From: Pyrinomonadaceae bacterium
GTDB lineage: Bacteria > Acidobacteriota > Blastocatellia > Pyrinomonadales > Pyrinomonadaceae
NCBI GenBank assembly: GCA_030372865.1
Contig: JAUCQE010000648.1
Coordinates: 1-33,939, forward strand
Direction: 5' to 3'
DNA length: 33,939 bases
In this document: one piece after another, positions 1 through 8,352 of the stretch
Layout of the letters: the number at the start of each line of letters is the position of its first letter
Numbering within the stretch: position 1 is the first letter of the stretch
Program-made: the position numbers and the translations under genes
Notes under the pieces: generated by a model
Told to the model about the DNA's origin: nothing
What the model saw: the letters and a program-made list of their open reading frames with translations, nothing else
The model's database searches: none

Positions 1-115
1 CCTTACCCAAAGTTCGGCAAAGAAGCTTTATAGTTACAACTGTGTTACGACTGTGTTACAGAAGCAGGATAATTCAAAAAAAGTTCATTACCTCGCAATA
101 AAAAATCAATGAATG

Positions 116-703
116 TTACGAGCCGAGCCAAAGGGCCGCGACAACCATTGGAACTCCGACCGCTAACGGAAAAAGATGTTTCGATTCAATATGTTCGTCA
201 ACGCTGAGTAAGCGCATGACGACCGCGAATGGGGTTACTGCGAATAATCCGATCACGCCGCCGAAGCTGGCTCCGAAGATCGCCCCGATCAAGAACAGAA
301 ACAGGCCGCCCAATGCTCCTGATGCCGCACCCCAAGCCAAGCCCACGACTGGTAGAAGTGTTAAATACCAGGACAAACGGAACGACGCAATCCGCTTTTC
401 CCAACGCGCGGCACGACCGCCGAGAAGGTATCCGAAAAATCCGGTCGCGATCGACGCGAGAAACCAAATGCTCCAAAACCCGAGGTTTCGGCTGATATCT
501 TGAATTTCGTACGCAAGTGAAACTCGGGCCGGAACGCTCAACATCGGGACAATACCAAGCAACAGGCCGAAAATTGCATACGCTTTTTCCAGTGAAACAG
601 GCCTAGACATTTCGTCTACGTGTGATTGATGAACTCCGTCATCGTGTTCCATTTCGAAACTGGCGATGCAATGCTCGGCGGTGTTCCGGAAGTCCGAGTT
701 CAT
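116..703 (-). CDS. hypothetical multi-pass membrane protein
   Basis: ORF 116..742(-) with several hydrophobic Gly-rich segments (LGGLFLFLIGAIFGASFGGVIGLF). The start is placed at 703 because TGATG overlaps the stop of the upstream ORF. Confidence 0.6.
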   Translation of the reverse strand: MNSDFRNTAEHCIASFEMEHDDGVHQSHVDEMSRPVSLEKAYAIFGLLLGIVPMLSVPARVSLAYEIQDISRNLGFWSIWFLASIATGFFGYLLGGRAARWEKRIASFRLSWYLTLLPVVGLAWGAASGALGGLFLFLIGAIFGASFGGVIGLFAVTPFAVVMRLLSVDEHIESKHLFPLAVGVPMVVAALWLGS

Positions 704-1419
704 CAATTCAAAGCTCTTTCGGTCTCTTGTTCGGGTATCCATTTGTCCCTCTCCGAATTGGCCGAAAGGCCAATCGACGCATAAATCTTCGTGTCCAATT
801 CTTGTACCGTCGTACGATCTCCGAAATGTTCAGCGATGTCACGCAGACGGGCGATCGACTGCGATCGCGAGTCTGCGTCGCGATCGATCGCGACGACACT
901 TTGGACTGCGTCCTCGGCAGCCGCCGACCGATGCTGCTCAAGCCTCCGGCGATGAATTCGAGCGAGGCATGCCGCTCCTGTAGCCGGATCCGGATGGCCG
1001 GCGACCGAAAGCAACTCGACCCCAGACAACGGCGTTCCGTCGGCCGCCGTCGCTATCGAAATACCTACATATCGCTCGATCGCCTCAGCTCCAGATGAAT
1101 AAACAGCTCCGTTCTCGCCGTGAAAACGCTCCGCTATCAGGGAATCTTTTAAAATATTTACGTTCTCGATGATACGAGCATCCAAACTTCTACGCGTATC
1201 GAAATTAGAGACATCAGCTTCGCCCCGAAGATTCGACAAGAATATCCTGGCCGCACCGACCGGCCAGAGCAGCAAGGCGGAAAAGACGCTAATGACCGTT
1301 GCCGCCCTAAACGGCCGAGGCAATTGGAAAAAGCGATACATGGCGACGGGAGCCCCGAGAGCTGAATAAATGATGACGGCTTCAAATAATGACATCGCCC
1401 GCTTATTGGCAATCACCAT
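703..1419 (-). CDS. hypothetical membrane-anchored protein
   Basis: 238-aa ORF with N-terminal hydrophobic segments; stop overlaps the next ATG (TGATG, 701-705 on the minus strand). Confidence 0.6.
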   Translation of the reverse strand: MVIANKRAMSLFEAVIIYSALGAPVAMYRFFQLPRPFRAATVISVFSALLLWPVGAARIFLSNLRGEADVSNFDTRRSLDARIIENVNILKDSLIAERFHGENGAVYSSGAEAIERYVGISIATAADGTPLSGVELLSVAGHPDPATGAACLARIHRRRLEQHRSAAAEDAVQSVVAIDRDADSRSQSIARLRDIAEHFGDRTTVQELDTKIYASIGLSANSERDKWIPEQETERALN

Positions 1420-1742
1420 TCCCGCGTGACGATATCCGATTTTTTCGTGCTGGTGCGTATTGATACACAGGAAAACACTGCGATCGAGGGAAATATTTCG
1501 GGAACAAAGCGGTGTTCGAATTCGTTACCTAGTTTGGCAGTTCGCAAACTTTCGGCTAATTGCTTTGCAAAATGCAAATTGCGGCCCGGGTCGCAAACAA
1601 TAAAACCGGTTCCAACGCAAAAACGCATTTCCCATTCGTTCTAATTTGGCACACGGCTTGCACCAATCGAGAGTGTGGCACTCAGATCCAGAACAGATCG
1701 AAAAATCTGAACGGAATAAGTACAAGGAGGAGATAAAGGTCC

Positions 1743-1961
1743 ATGACTGAGAAAATGAAGATCAAAGTGATCAAGAAGGGGACGGTCAAAGAAGCGGTTC
1801 AGCCGGAGCGGACCGAACTTCGAACCAAGCGTGCAGCGGCTCGCGAAATGGTTGCCAACGTTACCAGTTGGGTCAACGATTTCCAGACCCGCAAGCGTGA
1901 TGAAACGAAGATCGCTTTCGAACAGCTTTTTGCCAATCGTCCGCAGCCTACGGAATCCTAG
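1743..1961 (+). CDS. small basic conserved-type hypothetical protein (72 aa)
   Basis: ORF preceded by a strong SD (aaggaggagataaaggtccATG); followed by an intrinsic-terminator-like hairpin. Confidence 0.6.
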   Translation: MTEKMKIKVIKKGTVKEAVQPERTELRTKRAAAREMVANVTSWVNDFQTRKRDETKIAFEQLFANRPQPTES

Positions 1962-2019
1962 GCTTTCCGACCATAGAGCAAGCGGGTATTTAGGCAGCAA
2001 TCATACTTTTTCTTACGAA

Positions 2020-2048
2020 AAGACGGTCGTCACGGCCGTCTTTCCATT
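2020..2048 (+). terminator. putative intrinsic terminator
   Basis: AAAGACGG-TCGTCACGG-CCGTCTTT hairpin with T-rich end. Confidence 0.55.
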
Positions 2049-2145
2049 TGGTTACGCAAAATATCGGGATTCTAGACGTCATTTGCATGACGGCGGAATT
2101 GATTGTTATCCTAGCGGTCACTCAACCTTAGAAAATAATCAAACT

Positions 2146-2907
2146 ATGGAAGGAAAGGTCGCTCTTATTTCAGGAGCTAGCAGCGGTATCGGCCGTGCTG
2201 CGGCTCTTGTTTTCGCCGCGAATGGTTATAACGTCGTCGCTGTCGGCCGCAACGAACATGAGCTCGGTTCGCTCCGCGATGAGGCCCGTGAAATGCCGGG
2301 AACCGTACGAATACACCTCGCTGATATTACCGAAGCGTCTCAAGTCGACCGTCTGATCTCCGAGACCTTGCAGCATCTGGGACGGATCGACGTGCTTGTG
2401 AACTCGGCGGGGATAATCAAGAACGGCAGCATCGAAACGACGACACTGGACGATTGGGACAAGATGATGAACATCAACGTCCGTTCGATGTTCCATTTCA
2501 TGCAAAAGTGCGTACCGCATCTTGAGACGACGAAAGGGAACATCGTCAACGTTTCCAGTATTACAGGCCTCAGAGCATTTCCAGGCGTACTCGCATATTG
2601 CGTCTCAAAAGCGGCCGTAGACCAGCTAACACGCTGTGCAGCACTCGAATTAGCCCCAAAAGGCATCCGTGTCAATGCGGTCAATCCGGGGGTGGTTGTG
2701 TCAAATTTACACAAGCGCGGCGGCATGAATGAAGAGGACTACGAAAAGTTTCTCGAGAATGCAAAAAATACTCATCCGCTTGGCCGCCCGGGTCAGCCTT
2801 CGGATGTTGCCGAGCTCATTTACTTCCTTGCCTCGGAGAAAGCGAGTTGGATAACCGGCGTCACCTATGAGGTCGACGGCGGACGGGGCCAAACCTGCGC
2901 GCGGTAG
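2146..2907 (+). CDS. SDR family NAD(P)-dependent oxidoreductase
   Basis: GASSGIG cofactor motif, NSAG motif, YCVSK catalytic motif, C-terminal DGGRGQT. Start MEGKVALISGAS chosen within the longer ORF 1831..2907. Confidence 0.93.
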   Translation: MEGKVALISGASSGIGRAAALVFAANGYNVVAVGRNEHELGSLRDEAREMPGTVRIHLADITEASQVDRLISETLQHLGRIDVLVNSAGIIKNGSIETTTLDDWDKMMNINVRSMFHFMQKCVPHLETTKGNIVNVSSITGLRAFPGVLAYCVSKAAVDQLTRCAALELAPKGIRVNAVNPGVVVSNLHKRGGMNEEDYEKFLENAKNTHPLGRPGQPSDVAELIYFLASEKASWITGVTYEVDGGRGQTCAR

Positions 2908-2924
2908 CCGCAACGTAGAACATA

Positions 2925-3698
2925 GTGAGACTTCAGCTTTTGCCCAGCACCATCGAAACGAACGGATCAGCCCGCCAAGGGCAACATTTCACGTGTTTCG
3001 TTATCAACGACAACATCGCGTTCGATGCGGGCAGCCTGGCGACATCGGTCACTGACGTCCAGCGGGATAACATTCGGGACATCGTGCTCTCACACGCGCA
3101 CTTGGACCACGTTGCGGGCCTTCCGCTTTTTATAGACGATCTATTTGCGACCCTGACCGCTCCGGTCCGCGTTCACGCAAGTGCGGAAGTTGCCGCCATC
3201 TTGGAACGCGACATCTTTAACTGGTCGATCTACCCGCGGTTTTCCGAGTTGAACAATGAGAATGGGCCCGTTATTGAATATTGCATTTTTGAGGACGGTG
3301 TTCGCTTCAGAGCGGCCGGTGTTGAAATAACGCCGGTGCGTGTGAACCACAAGGTGCCTACCAGCGGCTTTATTATCGAGGATGGAAGCACAAGGATAGC
3401 GATGTCCGGAGACACGGCAGAAATGGATGATTTCTGGCGGGCCATCGGAGAAGCGGGCGAGATCGATGCACTTTTGATCGAGTGCGCATTCCCAAACGAA
3501 CTTGGCGGGCTTGCAAATGCTTCGTATCACCTGACGCCGGAACGCCTGCATTCGGAATTGGAAAAATACCGCCCCGACCGTCCTGTCTATATCATTAATA
3601 TGAAGCCCGCCTATCGAGACAGGATCATCGAGCAGATCGAGTCGAACAGAACCGCAAATGTGGAGATCCTGGAAGTCGGGCGAGTATACGAGTTCTAG
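2925..3698 (+). CDS. MBL-fold metallo-hydrolase, resembling class II 3',5'-cyclic-nucleotide phosphodiesterases
   Basis: HAHLDHVAGLP zinc motif, MSGDTAEMDDFW, further His/Asp motifs (NHKVPTSGF). Confidence 0.8.
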   Translation: MRLQLLPSTIETNGSARQGQHFTCFVINDNIAFDAGSLATSVTDVQRDNIRDIVLSHAHLDHVAGLPLFIDDLFATLTAPVRVHASAEVAAILERDIFNWSIYPRFSELNNENGPVIEYCIFEDGVRFRAAGVEITPVRVNHKVPTSGFIIEDGSTRIAMSGDTAEMDDFWRAIGEAGEIDALLIECAFPNELGGLANASYHLTPERLHSELEKYRPDRPVYIINMKPAYRDRIIEQIESNRTANVEILEVGRVYEF

Positions 3699-3943
3699 CC
3701 CTTTCGGGCGACAGCCTTTTGAAAGTTTAACGGCTCGAATGCCCCGCGACGATGCTCGTCAGGGAAGTCGTAAAGAGTTACACGGCCATTCGCAAGAACG
3801 GTCTTTATCCTGAAGGTCCTTTCTTCGGCGTTTTTCCCGGGCATTATCTCGGCACGAAATGTTACGAGCATCTCGGGCCTTGCCCAGACGTCGCTTTTTG
3901 CAGGTTTCCGATCTACTTTTGGCCTCTTTTTGAATATTGGCAT
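3695..3943 (-). CDS. small hypothetical protein (82 aa)
   Basis: ORF abutting the upstream small ORF (TAA at 3944-3946, ATG at 3941-3943). Convergent with the MBL gene, sharing CTAG. Confidence 0.55.
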   Translation of the reverse strand: MPIFKKRPKVDRKPAKSDVWARPEMLVTFRAEIMPGKNAEERTFRIKTVLANGRVTLYDFPDEHRRGAFEPLNFQKAVARKG

Positions 3944-4108
3944 TTAATCTTCAGGCTCCGGTTTTCTCTTATACTTCGAACCCCGGCCCGCCGGGTGCAC
4001 CTTCTCCTCCGGCTTGTCTTGCCCGAGTTTGCGGCTGGGCGGTGCGGTCGGTTTACGAATAGAATCGAAAACCGGACGCTCAGGTTTCTTCTTGGTACGC
4101 GAACCCAT
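3944..4108 (-). CDS. small basic/proline-rich hypothetical protein (54 aa if it starts at MGSRTKKK)
   Basis: C-terminal part of ORF 3944..4246(-); start choice uncertain. Confidence 0.35.
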   Translation of the reverse strand: MGSRTKKKPERPVFDSIRKPTAPPSRKLGQDKPEEKVHPAGRGSKYKRKPEPED

Positions 4109-4234
4109 CGCCTGAATTATATCAGAGCCGGAACCGCGGCAACGGCCGATCGATGGGACAAATCCGTTGAGCGGCATCGGATTGACAAGAAATTTCAAAA
4201 TTCGCACTATTAAGGTCACGTTTGCGGGATTCGA

Positions 4235-5200
4235 ATGCCTGAACATTTTTCAAATCATCGATCGCGCGGGCCGGTGCGGATATCGGGCGGCTCGAGGGAA
4301 CAGCGATTCCGGAAGCCTTTCTGGTTTCCGGCATCGAATTATTATGCCCTGACGGCGGCCTCGACGATGGGAACATTCTTCCTCTTATGGGGAATGCTTC
4401 AGGATACGAACAATGAAACCCCATGGATCGACGCGGGGCTTGGGGCGAGCATCGTCCTCGGAAGCGCGGTTTTCATTAGGGAAATACTGCTTGTACGAAC
4501 GCGGCGTCGCATCCGTGAAGCAGAGAGGCAGCTCGACCGCAGCCTATCTGCGTTTCCCGCATCGCTGATACGTGGCCACGATGAGTCGAAGCTTACGCTC
4601 GAAAAGAACGCAGCACTTGTACGCCATATAAGGAAGAAATCCGAGGCGGCGAAAGTCCTCGGACGCCTGCCGGACGGGCACCGCGAGGTTTTTGACCTTT
4701 GCGATGAATACCTTCAAATGGTCGCGAGCGAACTGCCGACGGTTGCCGCCGGGTCTCCGAGATTGGCGGCATTCCGCAATGGGAATGAGGTCGTGCGGGG
4801 ATATCACCGCTATCATTTGATGAAATGGGCCGAAATAGAAGCGAAAGCCCTTACCCACCAAGCGAACAGCCGTGATAGAATAGTCGAGAGCCTTCGCGCT
4901 ACGCAGCAGGCGGTCGATGTCGTCGATTTCGCTCTTCGGTATTACCCGGAAGAAGCTGAACTTCTCGACTCCTTGGACGTGCTGAATCATTTGGTCGACT
5001 CCTTGAAGGTCAAGGATCTGGTCGAAAAGGCTGAGAGAGCAGCGATCAAGGGGAATAGTAAACGGGCACGGAACCTTTACACGGATGCCCTCTACATTCT
5101 TGATCGTTCAGACCGTTTGACCCGGGAAGCAGGTGATGCTGCCGAAAAGATCAGGTCAGAGATCGAGAAACTGGATGCTTTATCGGCAAATGCCGACTGA
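4235..5200 (+). CDS. hypothetical protein with N-terminal transmembrane segments and a helical/charged C-terminal region
   Basis: 321-aa ORF; hydrophobic segments then a long charged helical region. Exact start uncertain. Confidence 0.6.
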   Translation: MPEHFSNHRSRGPVRISGGSREQRFRKPFWFPASNYYALTAASTMGTFFLLWGMLQDTNNETPWIDAGLGASIVLGSAVFIREILLVRTRRRIREAERQLDRSLSAFPASLIRGHDESKLTLEKNAALVRHIRKKSEAAKVLGRLPDGHREVFDLCDEYLQMVASELPTVAAGSPRLAAFRNGNEVVRGYHRYHLMKWAEIEAKALTHQANSRDRIVESLRATQQAVDVVDFALRYYPEEAELLDSLDVLNHLVDSLKVKDLVEKAERAAIKGNSKRARNLYTDALYILDRSDRLTREAGDAAEKIRSEIEKLDALSANAD

Positions 5201-5226
5201 TCGTTCGAGCGATCTGCGTTTCAATA

Positions 5227-5433
5227 ATGATTTCCCAAAAATGTCCCAAATGTCGCAGTTCCAGGATCCGCAAAGGATATCGGCCGACTCCGTTCTGGTC
5301 AAAATTATTGTTTAGATACAACCTTCTTTGTGACTCCTGCAATTTAGAATTCAAAGGTTTTGCGGTACCGTTCACAGTCAATACCCATTACAGCAAGCGA
5401 CGGAAGCAGCGCTCGAACGAGGCGACACGCTGA
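5227..5433 (+). CDS. small zinc-ribbon protein
   Basis: CPKC...CDSC pair in a 68-aa ORF (MISQKCPKCRSSRIRKGY...YNLLCDSCNLEF). Confidence 0.6.
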   Translation: MISQKCPKCRSSRIRKGYRPTPFWSKLLFRYNLLCDSCNLEFKGFAVPFTVNTHYSKRRKQRSNEATR

Positions 5434-5446
5434 CAACTCGGTCCGC

Positions 5447-6421
5447 ATGCGGTTTTACGGGATATTACTTCGCGTTTTGGCCAGCCTGGCAATAGTTGCC
5501 TTGCCGATATCAAGCGCATTGCCGCAATCCTCCAACGACCTGTCTAGACGCGCAGCCGAACTTATTCATTACGGCGACCTGATCGATATCGACGTGGTCG
5601 GCAGCTTTGAGTACGACTGGCGTGGCACCTTAACTCAAGAAGGTTTTATAGATGGAAACGAGCGGCTGCAGTAACCGGTCTTTGCCTTATGCAAGAACGA
5701 AGGAGACGTCGCGACACAGGTCGCTGCCCAGCTTTCCAAGTTCCTTCGTGACCCGCAGGTGACCGTCCGTGTCCTTGACCGATCGAGTCGGCCGCAGGTC
5801 CTGCTGACCGGGGCCGTCAGAACGCCGCTTCGTTTTCAGCTCCGCCGAAATCCGCGATTGAACGAATTATTGATCCGTACCGGCGGTATCACGGATCTTG
5901 CCAGCGGCGAGATCTCGATATTCCGCCCTGTTGGCACGGCCTGCGTCGCCGACGGCATTGACTTCGTTCCGCGAAAAGAGCCCGCGACGCTTTCACTCAA
6001 GATCGCCGACCTTTTGAAAGGCGTTGAGTCGGCGAATCCGATCATTGAAAGCGGCGATATTGTGGAAGTCGTGCCTGCCTGGCCCGTTTACGTTATCGGA
6101 GGAGTGAACAATCCGATGCAGCTCTCGCTGAGGTCGGAGTTGACGGTCTCTAGGGCAGTGGCGGCAGCGGGCGGTATTGCGAAAGACGGTGTTTCGGGAA
6201 CTGCGACGATCTTTCGCCGCCGCGATGGCCGTTCGCAGGTTATAGACGTGGACTTGTCGAAAATCGAGGGCGGAAGTGAGGAAGACATCCCGCTTGCAGC
6301 CTATGACATCGTAGAGGTGCCGCAAAAGGGGAAGGAAAAACGAAAATTCCCGCCGGTGATCGACGATCAGTCGGCGAACCGGCTCTCAGGAGACCAACTT
6401 CCGATGCGGGTCATTGATTAG
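5447..6421 (+). pseudogene. polysaccharide export / SLBB-domain protein interrupted by an in-frame TAA (5672-5674)
   Basis: Signal peptide MRFYGILLRVLASLAIVALPISSALPQ; IHYGDLIDIDVVGSFEYDW export-domain start; after the TAA the same frame continues PVFALCKNEGDVATQVAAQLSKFLRDPQVTVRVLDRS...VLLTGAVRTP...VYVIGGVNNPMQLSL (two SLBB-like units). Confidence 0.8.
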
Positions 6422-6517
6422 CAGGCCGAGGCTGAACGGACGGATGTTGTCTTGAGCCGAAAAATTTGATTTACTAAGAAGATACCGCTTTTCGAGGAAG
6501 CGACTATCGTTCCGTCT

Positions 6518-6730
6518 ATGTCTAAATCATCGAAGAAACTTGGCCGCCGTTCGGTCGCATTGTTGTGGTTGGTCGCAGTAGCGATCGTGATCGGAGTGCT
6601 CATCGCCATTGAGCAGATCCCTGTGCTTTATTTACTTGCGACGCTAGCTCTCGTTGCTCTTCTTTTGCTCGTTGCTTATTCCGATCTGGAGTCGGTCGGA
6701 CGCGGCGACCACGAGGAGGCAGCCGGCTAG
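6518..6730 (+). CDS. small membrane protein (two hydrophobic helices)
   Basis: 70-aa ORF with basic N-terminus and two hydrophobic stretches. Confidence 0.5.
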   Translation: MSKSSKKLGRRSVALLWLVAVAIVIGVLIAIEQIPVLYLLATLALVALLLLVAYSDLESVGRGDHEEAAG

Positions 6731-6746
6731 GCGTTACTGCCAGCTG

Positions 6747-8024
6747 ATGCTTTTTCTTTCTCGCATTTTAGTTTCCGTTCTCTTCTTAGCCGTGACGGCA
6801 CCTGTCGTCGCGGCTTCGTCGACTTCGATAAATGGTGAGAATCGGGGAATCGCGCTTCGTTGGCGGAGTGCGAAACTAAAGATCGCGGTTTCTTCTTCTC
6901 TCGCTACTGAATCCACATCGATCAAACCCGCAAGCGACGTTGACGGGGCGATCGCCCGAAGTTTCGAACGGTGGCGTCAGGCCACCGGAATAGAGTTCGA
7001 GATCGTGAACTCGGGCCGAACCAACGTCAGTCCGTCCGGCCCTACGGGCGACGGCGTCAGCCTTATCACCATTGCACCGTCACAGGCCAATCTTTCCGTC
7101 TTCGCCGCCGGGGCTGCAGATGTCCCGGCCACAACGCGCATCTTTTTCAGCCGACAGGGATATATTTCCGAGGCGGACATAGTCCTGAACCCGACGCAGG
7201 TATTTTCGACGGATGGTACGTTCGGTACGTTCGACCTTGAGGCAGTTCTGGTTCATGAGATCGGCCATTTGCTTGGCCTGGAACACGCCCCAATCTCCGG
7301 GGCCATGATGTACCGCAGTCAGGCTCGCAACGGACACTTCGCCTCGCCAGCACCGAACCGCGAGATTTCCCCGGCAGATATCGCTGCTGCCCGTGCTCTC
7401 TACGGCAGTATTGACCCGGACGTGGAATGTTGTTTTGCCGTCGACGTAGCGACAGGAGCCGGGTTTGCGAAAGGCACTTCAGTCGTGTGGGCCGAAGAGG
7501 CCGATACCGGGCGAGTCGTGGCCGCCGCGAATCCGCAGCCTGAGCGGACGCGAACGTCGCTCGAGGGCCTGACCGCGGGAAACTACAAGATCTATGTCCA
7601 GAATTCGATAAACGGAGCGACGAGGTCAGCGCTTGTGCCGGTAGTGATCGAGTCAGGCGGCCGGGACCGCACTGTTAAAACACTGCCCGACGCGGCCGCT
7701 TCAGCAGCTGAGCTTGAATTCATAGGTACTAACGGACAACTCTCGAAAATGCCCCTTACGCTCGACGCCGGACGGACACATACGGTCTTGATAGCGGGCA
7801 AGGGAATTGACGCGAAAAGCCTTACGATCGGCTCGACCTCCCCGTTTGTTCGCGTTGTGACTGAGTCGGCTCGTCCGCTTGACTACGGAGAAAAGATAGA
7901 GGCCATAAGCGTAGAGGTAGCCGTCGCTGCAGATGCGTTACCCGGTTCATATACGTTAATTGCGACCGATCGATCCGGCGCCGCCATATATTTTCCCGCC
8001 GCTATCAATATTCCAAGCCGATAA
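6747..8024 (+). CDS. secreted matrixin-family (M10) metalloprotease with C-terminal extension
   Basis: Signal peptide MLFLSRILVSVLFLAVTAPVVAA; HEIGHLLGLEH zinc motif followed by GAMMYRS Met-turn. Start 6747 inside the longer ORF. Confidence 0.88.
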   Translation: MLFLSRILVSVLFLAVTAPVVAASSTSINGENRGIALRWRSAKLKIAVSSSLATESTSIKPASDVDGAIARSFERWRQATGIEFEIVNSGRTNVSPSGPTGDGVSLITIAPSQANLSVFAAGAADVPATTRIFFSRQGYISEADIVLNPTQVFSTDGTFGTFDLEAVLVHEIGHLLGLEHAPISGAMMYRSQARNGHFASPAPNREISPADIAAARALYGSIDPDVECCFAVDVATGAGFAKGTSVVWAEEADTGRVVAAANPQPERTRTSLEGLTAGNYKIYVQNSINGATRSALVPVVIESGGRDRTVKTLPDAAASAAELEFIGTNGQLSKMPLTLDAGRTHTVLIAGKGIDAKSLTIGSTSPFVRVVTESARPLDYGEKIEAISVEVAVAADALPGSYTLIATDRSGAAIYFPAAINIPSR

Positions 8025-8065
8025 CCCTTTCATTTACAAGGCTTTTTCGCTAAATAAAAAAGTGT

Positions 8066-8093
8066 TTGCAAATCGGACGATTTGGTGCATAAT
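8066..8093 (+). promoter_or_regulatory. sigma70-like promoter (TTGCAA-N16-CATAAT)
   Basis: TTGCAA 8066-8071, CATAAT 8088-8093; predicted TSS at about 8100, at the first hairpin. Confidence 0.5.
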
Positions 8094-8099
8094 CGAGGG

Positions 8100-8191
8100 G
8101 TTCACCTCCCCGGTGAACATTTGGTCACAAGGGGTGAGGACTTGTGGCCGGCGGGGCGACGGTGTGGGAGACGTCGCCCCTTAATCTTTTT
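8100..8191 (+). ncRNA. candidate structured RNA (three consecutive hairpins, terminator-like 3' end); family not recognised
   Basis: GTTCACC-TCCCC-GGTGAAC; GGTCACAAG-GGGTGAGGA-CTTGTGGCC; GGGGCGACG-GTGTGGGAGA-CGTCGCCCC then TTAATCTTTTT. Confidence 0.55.
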
Positions 8192-8208
8192 GGAGCACGA
8201 GTTTAGCT

Positions 8209-8236
8209 TTGTCGTATGCAGTTTTTCGCGTAGAAT
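8209..8236 (+). promoter_or_regulatory. sigma70-like promoter (TTGTCG-N16-TAGAAT)
   Basis: TTGTCG 8209-8214, TAGAAT 8231-8236, upstream of the APC permease. Confidence 0.45.
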
Positions 8237-8311
8237 TTTGGTATGGGACATGAACTGGACGCTACGCGCCTGACGTTCGTCTTTGATCGGAATATTTGAG
8301 ATAGGTGTCTT

Positions 8312-8349
8312 GACCGCTTGTTGAACCATAGGCGGTCTTTTCTTTTGCT
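8312..8349 (+). terminator. intrinsic terminator in the APC permease 5' leader (possible attenuator)
   Basis: GACCGCT-(loop)-GGCGGTC followed by TTTTCTTTT, ending a few nt before ATG 8353. Confidence 0.7.
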
Positions 8350-8352
8350 GTC

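Noticed and set aside
39-59. Short direct repeat ACTGTGTTAC x2 at the window start
   Set aside because: Only two copies of about 10 nt, at the window edge; too little context.
3752-4213. 153-aa plus-strand ORF
   Set aside because: Antisense to two small minus-strand ORFs; no motif, although the small ORFs themselves are only moderately supported.
8100-8191. Assignment of the structured RNA to the ydaO c-di-AMP riboswitch
   Set aside because: GGGGTGA hairpin loop and transporter context are suggestive, but the expected CCGAATCC and GTCAGCTAACC core elements are not visible.
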